This document shows, one piece after another, positions 53,709 through 61,889 of a stretch of 64,000 nucleotides of DNA. Within the stretch, counting starts at the first letter, position 1; each line of letters begins with the position of its first letter. The stretch is taken from NCBI RefSeq assembly GCF_002906155.1, contig NZ_MUJK01000004.1, positions 310,001 through 374,000 of the forward strand. Reading direction: 5' to 3'. The notes beneath the pieces were generated by a model. That model worked only from the letters and a program-made list of their open reading frames with translations, was not told where the DNA came from and searched no databases. The position numbers were made by a program, and so were the translations under genes. The stretch comes from Pseudomonas laurylsulfativorans (GTDB taxonomy: Bacteria; Pseudomonadota; Gammaproteobacteria; Pseudomonadales; Pseudomonadaceae).

Positions 53709-54863
53709 ACGGCCGTGAAGCGCCGCGTCGAAAATCTTTGCCACGCCATCGCGGGTCAATGGCAGCGGGTTGCCGCCGGCGGAAGGGTCGACAACCGCCA
53801 TGTCCGCGATCAGGTCAGCCTGTTGGTCATCCACGCCCAGCTCGACCAGGGTATGGGGCACGCCGATGTCCTTGCGCAGCTTGAGGACGAAGGCCTGGAA
53901 ACTGTCGAACCCCGGGGAGGGCAGGCGCAGGTACGCCGCCAGGCGGGTGATGCGTTCCTCGATGGCCGAGCGATTGAATTGCAGGACATAGGGCATGAAG
54001 GTGGCGTTGGTCATGCCGTGATGGGTGTCGTACAGCGCACCCACCGGATGCGAGAGCGCGTGCATCCCGCCCAGGCCTTTCTGGAATGCCGTGGCGCCCA
54101 TCGCCGCCGCCGCGAGCATTTGCGCGCGGGCCTCAAGGTCCGACGGCGTGTGCACCGCCTTCACCAGTGAGTTGGCCACCAGGCGCATGCCTTCCACGGC
54201 AATGCCATCGGCCAGGGGGTGAAAGCCGGGGGCGCAGTAAGCTTCCAGGCAATGGGCGAAGGCATCCATGCCAGTGCCGGCGGTGATTTTCGCTGGCATG
54301 CCGACGGTGAGGGCCGGGTCGCTGATCACCACGCGCGGCATCATTTTCGGGTGAAAGATGATGCGTTTGGTGTGGGTGCGCTCGTCGATGATCACCGCCG
54401 CGCGACCGACTTCCGATCCCGTTCCCGCCGTGGTCGGCACGGCAATGACCGGGGCGATGCGGCTGTCGTCGGCGCGGGTCCAGTAGTCGCCGATGTCCTC
54501 GAAATCCCAGACCGGGCGGGTCTGGCCGCTCATGAAGGCAATGAGTTTTCCCATGTCCAGGCCACTGCCTCCGCCGAAAGCGATCACGCCATCGTGCTGG
54601 CCGGTGCGCCAGGCTTCGAGCCCGCCAGCCAGGTTGGCTTCCACCGGATTGGGCTTGAGATCACAGAACAGCGCCACGCCAAGACCGGCGGCACGCAATG
54701 CGTCCAGCGCCGCCGAGGTGATCGGCGCGCGCGCCAGGCCGCTGTCGGTCACCAGCAAGGGGCGCTGGATACCCTGGCTGCGACAGACCTCGGCCAGCTC
54801 GGCAATGCGCCCGACACCGAACCGAACGCTCGTGGGGTAGTTCCAGTTTCCTGTCAGGTTCAT
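53703..54863 (-). CDS. Iron-containing (group III) alcohol dehydrogenase
   Basis: A 386-residue NAD-dependent alcohol dehydrogenase. Nucleotide loop GGGSGLDMGKLIAF; metal ligands in GTGMDAFAHCLEAYCAPGFHP and MHALSHPVGALYDTHHGMTNA. In a glutamylation operon it could oxidise a gamma-glutamyl amino alcohol to the aldehyde, or act as reductase. Starts three bases after the ALDH stop. The REP arm overlaps the last bases of its stop region. Confidence 0.9.
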   Translation of the reverse strand: MNLTGNWNYPTSVRFGVGRIAELAEVCRSQGIQRPLLVTDSGLARAPITSAALDALRAAGLGVALFCDLKPNPVEANLAGGLEAWRTGQHDGVIAFGGGSGLDMGKLIAFMSGQTRPVWDFEDIGDYWTRADDSRIAPVIAVPTTAGTGSEVGRAAVIIDERTHTKRIIFHPKMMPRVVISDPALTVGMPAKITAGTGMDAFAHCLEAYCAPGFHPLADGIAVEGMRLVANSLVKAVHTPSDLEARAQMLAAAAMGATAFQKGLGGMHALSHPVGALYDTHHGMTNATFMPYVLQFNRSAIEERITRLAAYLRLPSPGFDSFQAFVLKLRKDIGVPHTLVELGVDDQQADLIADMAVVDPSAGGNPLPLTRDGVAKIFDAALHGRL

Positions 54864-54866
54864 GGT

Positions 54867-56258
54867 CTACACCTCGTGACGCAGATGAAAGGATTTGGCC
54901 CGGGTCAGATGTTCGTAACCCAGTGGCGACAGAGTGACGCCGCGCCCACTGTTCTTCACGCCGGTCCAGGCCAGTGCCGGGTCCAGGTAATCGCAGCGGT
55001 TCATGAACACGGTGCCGGTGGCGATCTCGTTGCCCAGGCGTTCAGCCGCGGCGAGGTCCTGGGTCCAGATGGACGCGCTGAGCCCGAACTCACTGTCGTT
55101 CATCAAGGCGATGGCTTCTTCATCGCTGGTCACCGGCATGATGCCGACCACCGGACCAAAGCTTTCGTCGCGCATGACCGACATTTGATGGTTCACGTCC
55201 ACCAGCACTTGCGGTGCCAGGTAGGCGCTGCCCGGTACGTCGGCGGGAAAGGTCTTTGCATCGATCAGTGCCGTCGCGCCCTGGGCCAGCGCTTCGGCGA
55301 TCTGGCCACGAACGAAGAAGGCGGCGCCCGGTGTCACCAGCGGACCGAGGGTAGTGGCCTCGTCCAACGGGTTGCCCAGCACGTACTGGCGGGTCAGTTC
55401 GGCGAAGCGTTCGACAAACTCCGGGAAGATTTTCTGGTCGACGTAGAGGCGTTCCACGGCGCAGCAACTCTGCCCGGAATTGAAGAAACTGCCGTCCACC
55501 AGATTTTCCACCGCCTGTTCAAGGTTGGCGTCTGCGCGGACATAGGCCGGGTCTTTTCCGCCGAGCTCCAGGCCCATGCCGAGAAATTGTCCGCTGGCGG
55601 CGCTTTCCATGACTTTGCCAGCCTCCACGGAACCGGTGAAGTTCACTTGCTGCACACGCCCGTCAGCAATGATCGTCCCGGTCGACACATGGTTGAGCAG
55701 CAAATTCTGGAACAGCCCCTCGGGCAGTTTTGCGCGACGCATGGCCTCGGCGAAACGCTCACCCACCAGCAGGGTTTGCGACGCGTGCTTGAGGATCACG
55801 CTGTTGCCGGCCATCAGTGCCGGGATGATGGTGTTCACCGCCGTCAGATAGGGGTAGTTCCACGGCGCGACCACCAGCACCGTGCCCAGCGGCTCGCGTT
55901 TGATATAGCGCCGAAATCCTGCCACAGGCACCGGCTCTACGGCGGCCAGGGCTTGCGGCGCGATGGCGATCATGTGCCGGGCGCGTTCGGCAAAACCGCG
56001 CAGTTCGCCGGCGCCGTAACGCACCGGGCGGCCCATCTGCCAGGCCAGTTCCGGCACGATGTCGGCCTGCATCGACAGCATCGCGTCCACTGCGGCGTTG
56101 CAGTAAGCGGCGCGCTCGCTCAGCGAACAGCGTTGCCATGACGCCTGTGCGTTGGCAGCGGCCGTCAGCGCCTGCTCGACCTGCGCCGCATCGGCCACCT
56201 CGCGTTCGGCGTACACCCGGCCATCGACCGGGGAGATCAGTTGAACCTTCGCAGTCAT
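54867..56258 (-). CDS. Aldehyde dehydrogenase of the glutamylation operon
   Basis: A 463-residue aldehyde dehydrogenase. The catalytic cysteine is in FFNSGQSCCAVERLYV (the first of two adjacent cysteines by alignment with the family), the glutamate in LELGGKDPAYV. It has the PuuC-like context: beside a gamma-glutamylamine ligase. ATG at 56258 (MTAKVQLISP) with GAGAAC before it; an open frame to 56495 overlays the ligase gene. It probably oxidises a gamma-glutamylaminoaldehyde. Confidence 0.9.
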   Translation of the reverse strand: MTAKVQLISPVDGRVYAEREVADAAQVEQALTAAANAQASWQRCSLSERAAYCNAAVDAMLSMQADIVPELAWQMGRPVRYGAGELRGFAERARHMIAIAPQALAAVEPVPVAGFRRYIKREPLGTVLVVAPWNYPYLTAVNTIIPALMAGNSVILKHASQTLLVGERFAEAMRRAKLPEGLFQNLLLNHVSTGTIIADGRVQQVNFTGSVEAGKVMESAASGQFLGMGLELGGKDPAYVRADANLEQAVENLVDGSFFNSGQSCCAVERLYVDQKIFPEFVERFAELTRQYVLGNPLDEATTLGPLVTPGAAFFVRGQIAEALAQGATALIDAKTFPADVPGSAYLAPQVLVDVNHQMSVMRDESFGPVVGIMPVTSDEEAIALMNDSEFGLSASIWTQDLAAAERLGNEIATGTVFMNRCDYLDPALAWTGVKNSGRGVTLSPLGYEHLTRAKSFHLRHEV

Positions 56259-56265
56259 GATGTTC

Positions 56266-57639
56266 TCAATAGCGCTCGAAACCGCGCTGCAATTCCCAGT
56301 CGGTGATTCGCCGGTCGTACTCCTTCTGCTCCCACTCGGCGGTGTGCACGTAATGCTCGACCACCTCGTCGCCAAAGGCCTCGCGCAACATGCCGGAGGC
56401 CTTGAGGGCGGCGCTCGCCTCGCGCAGGGTCTTGGACACTTCCGGCAAATGCTCATCGAGGTAGGCGTCACCTTCGAACGGCGGCGCGAGATCAAGCTTC
56501 TCGTCGATACCGGCCAGGCCCGCCGCGATCAGTGCGGCAAAGGCCAGATAGGGGTTCAGGTCGGCGCCGCCGATGCGGCATTCGATGCGGATGGACTTGC
56601 TGCCTTCTGCACACAAGCGAAAGCCGGCGGTGCGATTGTCGCGGCTCCATACCGCCCGCGTCGGCGCAAAAGTGCCAGCCTGGAAGCGCTTGTAGGAGTT
56701 GATGTAGGGCGCAAGAAAACAGGTGATGTCGTTGGCATATTTGAGCTGCCCGGCGACCCAGGCGCGCATCAGTTTCGACATGCCGAACTCGGCTTTCGCG
56801 TCGAAGAACAGCGGCTTCTTGGCGTTCTTGTCCCACAACGAATTATGGATGTGACTGCTGGAACCGGCGGCGTCGTAGCGCCACTTGGCCATGAAGGTGA
56901 TTGCCTTGCCCTGCAACTGCGCGATCTCTTTGCAGGCGTGCTTGATGATGACGTGGTGGTCGGCCATGGTCAGGGCATCGGCGTAGCGAATGTTGATCTC
57001 TTCCTGGCCTGGGCCCCATTCCCCCTTGGAGTTTTCCACGGGAATGCCCGAGGCCTGCAAATGCTTGCGAATCGCCCGCAGCACTGGCTCTTCGCGGGTG
57101 GTCTGGAGGATGTTGTAGTCCTCGATGTAATGGCCGGCGGTTTTCGGTTTGTGATAGTTGCGCTTGTGGATCGCCTCGTAACTTTCATCGAACAGATAGA
57201 ACTCGAGCTCCGAGGCAAACATGCCGGTATAGCCGCGCTCGCGCAGGCGCTCGACCTGCTTTTTCAGAATCGCCCGGGGGCTGTGGGGCAGGTCCTGGCG
57301 ATGGTGATGATCGAGCACGTCGCACAGCACCAGGGCCGTGCATTCCAGCCAGGGCACGCGCCGCAGGGTGGACATGTCGGGCTTGAGCACGAAATCACCG
57401 TAGCCCTTGCTCCAACTGGCCGCGGCGTAACCCGGCACTGGCTCCATGTCGATGTCATCGGCCAGCAGGTAGTTGCAGCAGTGGGTTTCTTCGTGGCCGC
57501 TGTCGATGAAAAACTCGACCTGGAAGCGCTTGCCGACCAGGCGTCCCTGCATGTCGACCATGCAGACCAGTACGGTATCGATTTCGCCGGCGGCCGCGGC
57601 GCGCTTGAGTGCATCAAAGCTGAGGAGGGGCTCTGTCAT
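56266..57639 (-). CDS. Gamma-glutamylamine (glutamine synthetase-like) ligase
   Basis: A 457-residue glutamine-synthetase-fold ligase of the PuuA/PauA/IpuC type, joining glutamate to an amine with ATP. Motifs: EWGPGQEEINIRYADAL, AGSSSHIHNSLWD and FAPTRAVWSRDNRTAGFRLC. It lacks the length and features of GlnA. Partners: ALDH 7 bases downstream, then Fe-ADH and an APC permease, a set seen in polyamine, isopropylamine and amino-alcohol catabolism. ATG at 57639. A palindrome at 57733-57750 lies upstream. Which amine is used cannot be read. Confidence 0.9.
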   Translation of the reverse strand: MTEPLLSFDALKRAAAAGEIDTVLVCMVDMQGRLVGKRFQVEFFIDSGHEETHCCNYLLADDIDMEPVPGYAAASWSKGYGDFVLKPDMSTLRRVPWLECTALVLCDVLDHHHRQDLPHSPRAILKKQVERLRERGYTGMFASELEFYLFDESYEAIHKRNYHKPKTAGHYIEDYNILQTTREEPVLRAIRKHLQASGIPVENSKGEWGPGQEEINIRYADALTMADHHVIIKHACKEIAQLQGKAITFMAKWRYDAAGSSSHIHNSLWDKNAKKPLFFDAKAEFGMSKLMRAWVAGQLKYANDITCFLAPYINSYKRFQAGTFAPTRAVWSRDNRTAGFRLCAEGSKSIRIECRIGGADLNPYLAFAALIAAGLAGIDEKLDLAPPFEGDAYLDEHLPEVSKTLREASAALKASGMLREAFGDEVVEHYVHTAEWEQKEYDRRITDWELQRGFERY

Positions 57640-57732
57640 CACGTCGATCCTGCGTGAAAGGTTTGGGCCAGTCTGAGATCGCTGTTGCAGACGCTCTCCA
57701 GAAACACCCAAAACCTGCAGAACCGAGCATCA

Positions 57733-57750
57733 TGAGCAACGAGTTGCTCA
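57733..57750. promoter_or_regulatory. Palindromic operator upstream of the GS-like ligase
   Basis: TGAGCAAC-GA-GTTGCTCA is a perfect 8-bp inverted repeat 94 bases upstream of the ligase ATG. There is no other gene in this gap, so it is a strong operator candidate for the operon. The regulator is not encoded next to it, except possibly the protein at 57891-59489. Confidence 0.6.
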
Positions 57751-57787
57751 AAGCTTAGCCTACTGTTGCAATGTGTGAATTTTGCCC

Positions 57788-57889
57788 CCTGTAGGAGCGA
57801 GCCTGCTCGCGATGGACTTGAAGACACCGCGTTTAATCAGAAAACCCGCGTCATCGTTGACGACCATCGCGAGCAAGCTCGCTCCTACA
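57788..57889. repeat. REP/REPIN inverted repeat
   Basis: CTGTAGGAGCGAGCCTGCTC and its complement face each other around a spacer ending CGCGTCATCGTTGACGACC. Located between the operator of the ligase operon and the stop codon of the winged-helix regulator. Confidence 0.85.
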
Positions 57890-57890
57890 T

Positions 57891-59489
57891 TTACTCCGGC
57901 AACCCCGCCAGCCGTAGTCCATCGACGAAGCGGGCGAAGTCCTCGGGCCGTTGAATGGGCAGCCAGTCCTTGAGGGTACCCAGGCGCAAGGAGGGATCGA
58001 TTTTTCGCAGACGCTGCATCGCCAGATTCGCTTTATCCATTCGATCGCCGAGCGCATGACTGGCCGCCACGAGTGCCGCCGCCACCAGCAGACTGGGCAG
58101 GTTGCCCAGTGCCTTTTCCGCCCAGTCCGCAGCGGCATCGAAGTGCCCGGCGAAGAAATGCGCGAGCGCCATCCCGACCTGCATCCGGAACATTTCCGGG
58201 TCCAGCGGACTCAAGCGAACAGCATGGTTCAAATGCTCGATGGCGGCGTCTGTTTCACCGCGCAGCGCCCGCAGGATACCGCCCAGAAACCAGGCGGGGG
58301 CGAGGTTGGGATTGAGCAGGCGTGCCCTGTCGAGCAGGGCAATACCGCCGTCGACTTCGCCGGCGAGATGGGCCAGTGCATGTCCACCGCGGGTCAACGC
58401 GACGGCATCATCGCGGCCGAGGGTCACCGCCAGGCGTGCCAGCCGTATACCCTCGGCGATTTCCGCAGGCCGATCGGTCATCCAGCCATTGAGCTTGCGC
58501 CAGAAATGGCACCAGGCGGCCATGCCATAGGCCGAGGCAAATTCCGCATCGAGTTCGATGGCCTTGTAGAACATCGGCAGCGCCTGCTCGATGGCTTCCT
58601 GGCTGCCGCTGTGCAGTTTTGCCATGGCGCGCAGGTAATAGTCGTAGGCGTCCAGGCTTTCCGTCGGCTTGCGCTTGGCGCGTTCGATTTCTGCCCGTTC
58701 CAGTTGTGGCGCGATCGCACCGACGACGCTTCGTGTGACTTGGTCCTGCAGCTCGAAGATATTGTCGAGCAGGCCTTCGAAGCGCTCCGCCCAGATGTGC
58801 GTCCCGCTCGTCGCGTCGATCAATTGCCCGGTAATGCGCACCTTGTTCCCGCACTTGCGCACGCTGCCTTCGAGTACGTAGCGAACCCCCAGCGCCTGGC
58901 CAACACCCTGGGCGTCCACCGCCTGGCCCTTGTAGGTGAAGCTCGAATTGCGCGCGATGACGAACAGCCAGCGGATACGCGACAGGGCGGCGATGATGTC
59001 CTCCACGATGCCGTCTGCGAAGTATTCCTGCTCCGGGTCACCGCTCAGGTTCTGGAAGGGCAGGACGGTGATCGAGGGTTTTTCCGGCAGGACAAGGGCA
59101 GAGGAGGGTATTTGTTTCGATGCGGCGGTCGAGCCCTCATCGATGTCAGGCTGTTGCGCTTGCCCGGTCGTGTCGCCGTTGATTCGACCAACGAAGCGGT
59201 AGCCCTTGCGGGCGACGGTGCGCACCAGGCGCTGCTCCTCACCGGTGTCACCGATGGCCTTGCGCACCGCATTGATGTGGCTGGTGATCGTCGATTCCGA
59301 AACGATCCGGCCACCCCACACCGCCTTGAGCAATTCGTCCTTGCTGACGACGCGCTCGGGATTGTTGACGAACAGCAGCAACAGGTCGAAGACCTGCGGT
59401 CCGACGGCCACGACCTGCCCACGCAGGGTCAGCTCCCGGCGTTCCTGATCAAGTACGTAGTCTTCAAACGCGAATGGCAAGTTGAGCAT
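57891..59489 (-). CDS. Winged-helix (CadC/OmpR-type) regulator with TolB-like and TPR domains
   Basis: About 532 residues. N-terminal OmpR/CadC winged helix (FAFEDYVLDQERRELTLRGQ ... STITSHINAVRKAIGD ... VRTVARKGYRFVG, ~1-105), a linker, a TolB-like/adenylate-cyclase-associated segment (ITVLPFQNLSGDPEQEYFADG ... GVRYVLEGSVRKCGNKVRITGQ) and C-terminal TPR-like repeats. No membrane segment is obvious, so cytoplasmic. ATG at 59489 fits the domain start; upstream open codons are discarded. Divergent from the NmrA-cupin pair across a gap with phased CCAAG repeats. Confidence 0.88.
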   Translation of the reverse strand: MLNLPFAFEDYVLDQERRELTLRGQVVAVGPQVFDLLLLFVNNPERVVSKDELLKAVWGGRIVSESTITSHINAVRKAIGDTGEEQRLVRTVARKGYRFVGRINGDTTGQAQQPDIDEGSTAASKQIPSSALVLPEKPSITVLPFQNLSGDPEQEYFADGIVEDIIAALSRIRWLFVIARNSSFTYKGQAVDAQGVGQALGVRYVLEGSVRKCGNKVRITGQLIDATSGTHIWAERFEGLLDNIFELQDQVTRSVVGAIAPQLERAEIERAKRKPTESLDAYDYYLRAMAKLHSGSQEAIEQALPMFYKAIELDAEFASAYGMAAWCHFWRKLNGWMTDRPAEIAEGIRLARLAVTLGRDDAVALTRGGHALAHLAGEVDGGIALLDRARLLNPNLAPAWFLGGILRALRGETDAAIEHLNHAVRLSPLDPEMFRMQVGMALAHFFAGHFDAAADWAEKALGNLPSLLVAAALVAASHALGDRMDKANLAMQRLRKIDPSLRLGTLKDWLPIQRPEDFARFVDGLRLAGLPE

Positions 59490-59616
59490 CCCCTGGCGAA
59501 GCGCCCTCAACTCCGTGTTCCAGGCGGCTGGCGGTTGGTAACAGGGGACGATAATACGGCAGCTCGACACCCGCTGCACCGTCTGCGGCAAGGGCGACGG
59601 GAGGAACCTCAGTAGC

Positions 59617-59667
59617 CTTGGACATAAATCCAAGCGCTCGCCAAGGTAAACCCAAGACCGACGCAAG
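59617..59667. promoter_or_regulatory. Phased CCAAG direct repeats between divergent genes
   Basis: CCAAG occurs at 59630, 59641 and 59652, with GCAAG at 59663: four units exactly 11 bases apart. CTTGGA at 59617-59622 forms an inverted match with TCCAAG. Direct repeats phased at about one helical turn are how OmpR/CadC winged-helix proteins bind. It lies 128 bases upstream of the regulator start and 73 before the NmrA-like gene. Confidence 0.65.
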
Positions 59668-59739
59668 GACTTGCCCGGTGTGCGCAGGCAATCTCTCTAC
59701 ACCGACGCAATGGTTGCAGTCGACAAGTGGAGAAAAGTC

Positions 59740-60492
59740 ATGAAGATCGTCGTCATCGGAGGCTCCGGCCTCATCGGATCGAAACTTGTGAATACCCTTC
59801 GCGGGCGCGGCCATGACGCACTCGCCGCCAGCCCCAGCACGGGTGTGAACAGCATTACCCGCGAAGGCCTGGCCGAAGCGATGGACGGTGCTGATGTCGT
59901 TGTCGACGTGGCGAACGCACCGTCGTGGGAAGACCAGGCCGTTCTCGATTTCTTCCAGACGTCCAGTCGTAACCTGCTGGCCGCCGAAGCCGCTGCCGGG
60001 GTTCGTCACCATGTTGCCCTGTCGATTGTCGGCAGCGAACGGCTTCCCGACACCGGCTATTTCCGGGCCAAGGTCGCGCAGGAAGCCCTTATCAAGGCGT
60101 CCGGCATGCCTTACACCATTGTGCGTGCCACGCAGTTCTCCGAGTTTGCCGGCGGCATTGTCCAGTCGTTCGCCGTTGGCGAGGAAATTCGTGCTTCGCC
60201 GGCGCTGATCCAGCCGATAGCGTCCGACGACGTGGTGGCGGCGCTGGTCGATGTCGTGCTGGCAGCACCGGTCAATGGCACGGTTGAGGTCGGCGGCCCG
60301 GAAACCATGCCGATCGACGAACTGGCCAGGCGCTATCTGCGAGCGACCCAGGACAACCGCAAGGTCGTGCCGGACGTGCATGCGCGCTACTTCGGCGCCG
60401 TGCTCGACGACCAATCGCTGGTCACCGGCGAGGACGCCCGCCTGGGCGCGATCCGCTTCGACGACTGGCTGGTCCGGTCGACAGCGCAGTAA
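59740..60492 (+). CDS. NmrA-like NAD(P)-binding protein
   Basis: A 250-residue atypical short-chain dehydrogenase (NmrA-like, SDR). Nucleotide-binding MKIVVIGGSGLIGSKLVNTLRG; YFRAKVAQEALIKASGMPYTIVRATQF is the usual SDR region with a YxxxK-like FRAKVAQE. It is either a redox enzyme or an NAD(P) sensor. ATG at 59740 follows GTGGAG. First gene of a two-gene unit with the cupin at 60536, divergent from the winged-helix regulator. Confidence 0.88.
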   Translation: MKIVVIGGSGLIGSKLVNTLRGRGHDALAASPSTGVNSITREGLAEAMDGADVVVDVANAPSWEDQAVLDFFQTSSRNLLAAEAAAGVRHHVALSIVGSERLPDTGYFRAKVAQEALIKASGMPYTIVRATQFSEFAGGIVQSFAVGEEIRASPALIQPIASDDVVAALVDVVLAAPVNGTVEVGGPETMPIDELARRYLRATQDNRKVVPDVHARYFGAVLDDQSLVTGEDARLGAIRFDDWLVRSTAQ

Positions 60493-60535
60493 CGGATCGC
60501 ACCTCACCTTTCCCTACCCATCCAGGAGAAATCCC

Positions 60536-60949
60536 ATGGTTACCCGATTGCTAATGGCCGCGGTCTTCGCCGCGCTCTCGATCAGCGCCGCATCGGCCGC
60601 CGAGCCGCCCGCCGGCAAGGTGACGGTGGTGTTTGACCGTCCCATTCCCAACATCCCTGGCAAGAGCATGAGAGGCGTGGTCGTGGAGTATGGGCCGGGT
60701 GCCGCATCGCCGGCTCACACTCACCCGAAAACGGCCTTCATCTATGCAACGGTGCTGGAGGGTTCGTTCCGCATCAAAGTCAAAGGTGAGCCGGAAAAGA
60801 TCTACAACGTCGGCGAAAACTTCGTAGAGGAGCCGGGTTCCGTGCACCTGGTCAGCGCCAACGCCAGCGACACCCAGCCGGCACGCCTGTTGGCGGTGTT
60901 CGTCCTCGATACCGAGGAAAAGGTGCTCGTGACACCGATCAAACAGTGA
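60536..60949 (+). CDS. Exported cupin-domain protein
   Basis: A 137-residue single-cupin protein with signal peptide MVTRLLMAAVFAALSISAASA. Cupin motif 1 is GPGAASPAHTHPKTAFIYATVLEGS with the HTH pair of metal ligands; motif 2 is EEPGSVHLVSANAS. Single-domain cupins bind a metal and small ligands; role unknown. AGGAGAAA precedes the ATG. It follows the NmrA-like gene by 43 bases and is followed by a bidirectional terminator. Confidence 0.88.
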   Translation: MVTRLLMAAVFAALSISAASAAEPPAGKVTVVFDRPIPNIPGKSMRGVVVEYGPGAASPAHTHPKTAFIYATVLEGSFRIKVKGEPEKIYNVGENFVEEPGSVHLVSANASDTQPARLLAVFVLDTEEKVLVTPIKQ

Positions 60950-60956
60950 GCCACGA

Positions 60957-60985
60957 AAAAGCCCGGCTGTTGAGGCCGGGCTTTT
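60957..60985. terminator. Bidirectional rho-independent terminator
   Basis: AAAAGCCCGGC-TGTTGAG-GCCGGGCTTTT: an 11-bp stem with a 7-base loop and T-runs on both strands. It lies between the convergent cupin and repeat-protein genes and should end both messages. Confidence 0.9.
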
Positions 60986-61013
60986 CTTTGAGTCCTGCGG
61001 TACAGCACGGCAT

Positions 61014-61376
61014 TCAGACAGCGCGGCTTTCGATCAGACGATCCGAACCGCCTTCAGCGACGCGGTTTTGCAGGAGCTTGTCGGAACCGCCTTCAGCGAC
61101 GCGGTTTTGCAGCAGCTTGTCGGAACCGCCTTCGGCAACGCGGTTTTGCAGGAGCTTGTCGGAACCGCCTTCGGCAACGCGGTTTTGCATCAGCTTGTCG
61201 GAGCCACCTTCGGCCACACGATTCTCGATCAAACGATCGGAACCACCCTCGGCCACACGGCTTTCAATCAGACGATCCGAGCCGCCTTCAGCGACCACAG
61301 GTTGAGCAGAGGTAGCGGCGAAAGCGTTAACTGCGAAAACCGAGAAAGCGATGCTGAGGAGGGTTTGGCGTTTCAT
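61014..61376 (-). CDS. Exported protein of seven 13-residue tandem repeats
   Basis: A 120-residue protein: signal peptide at residues 1-20 (MKRQTLLSIAFSVFAVNAFA), a short ATSAQPV linker, then seven copies of V-A-E-G-G-S-D-(R/K)-L-(I/L/M)-(E/Q)-(S/N)-R covering residues 28-118, and a terminal AV. Copies 1, 2 and 7 use RLIES/RLIEN, copies 3-6 use KLMQN/KLLQN, so there are two subtypes arranged outer and inner. Every repeat ends in arginine. No known domain; too short for an RTX protein. GGAG about 11 bases upstream of the ATG. It probably acts in the periplasm or is secreted. Confidence 0.8.
   Translation of the reverse strand: MKRQTLLSIAFSVFAVNAFAATSAQPVVAEGGSDRLIESRVAEGGSDRLIENRVAEGGSDKLMQNRVAEGGSDKLLQNRVAEGGSDKLLQNRVAEGGSDKLLQNRVAEGGSDRLIESRAV
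61023..61295. repeat. Seven 39-bp tandem DNA repeats
   Basis: The block is exactly 7 x 39 bases (273) within the repeat-protein gene. Adjacent inner copies are almost identical at the DNA level, so copy number could vary by slippage or recombination without breaking the frame. Confidence 0.92.
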
Positions 61377-61534
61377 GATGGTGTGCTCCGGGGTGCTTAT
61401 GGGGTGGTATGGAACAGATGTTACGCCGGGGATTTTTTAAGAGAACTTCATTGAAATGATGGTGACTATCGATGCCAGCAATGGATCGAGCACTGCGCCT
61501 GAAAGCACCACATTTTTGAGGCAAGGGAATTTTC

Positions 61535-61626
61535 TGTGGCGAGGGAGCTTGCTCCCGCTGGGTCGCGCAGCGGCCCCAAAATAGAGAATGCTACGCAGCC
61601 TGACGGGAGCAAGCTCCCTCGCCACA
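61535..61626. repeat. REP/REPIN inverted repeat, GTGGCGAG type
   Basis: TGTGGCGAGGGAGCTTGCTCC and its complement face each other around about 45 bases. The 158 bases from here to the repeat-protein start contain its promoter region but no gene. Confidence 0.85.
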
Positions 61627-61643
61627 GGGTTATCGCATGGCAA

Positions 61644-61751
61644 TCAGGCTTCGCTGACCTGACTGACACTGGTGATCTGCCCATTCCAGACCATCTCGTA
61701 ATGTGCCGCCAGGCAAATAAATTCGCAATGGCAGCAAGTTTCGGAAACACC
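61644..61751 (-). pseudogene. Possible small-protein remnant (Cys-rich)
   Basis: A 35-codon open frame without ATG, GTG or TTG at its beginning reads GVSETCCHCEFICLAAHYEM then VWNGQITSVSQVSEA and stops. The composition (CCHC cluster, then amphipathic strands) looks protein-like, but a TAG stands immediately before it. It could be the end of a broken gene or one with a frameshift. No homologue is recognised. Confidence 0.3.
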
Positions 61752-61889
61752 CTACATACACCGTGGTTACTTTTTAAGAAACTCGCTTCCGAAATTTGGA
61801 CCGGGCCTCTTCATCCTATGGATCCGGCACCACCTCATGCCGAGCTCAGTTGAACACGGACCATTTGATTGACTCACGGAAGACTTGAA

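Noticed and set aside
54219..56141. 640-codon open frame antisense to Fe-ADH and ALDH
   Set aside because: It crosses two real genes on the other strand and has no motif.
57951..59615. 554-codon open frame antisense to the winged-helix regulator
   Set aside because: Complement of a gene with clear domains; no independent evidence.
61014..61376. RTX-type calcium-binding repeats
   Set aside because: The unit has GGSD-R-L-I, superficially like GGxGxDxU, but is 13 residues and lacks the second glycine spacing; no RTX secretion signal.
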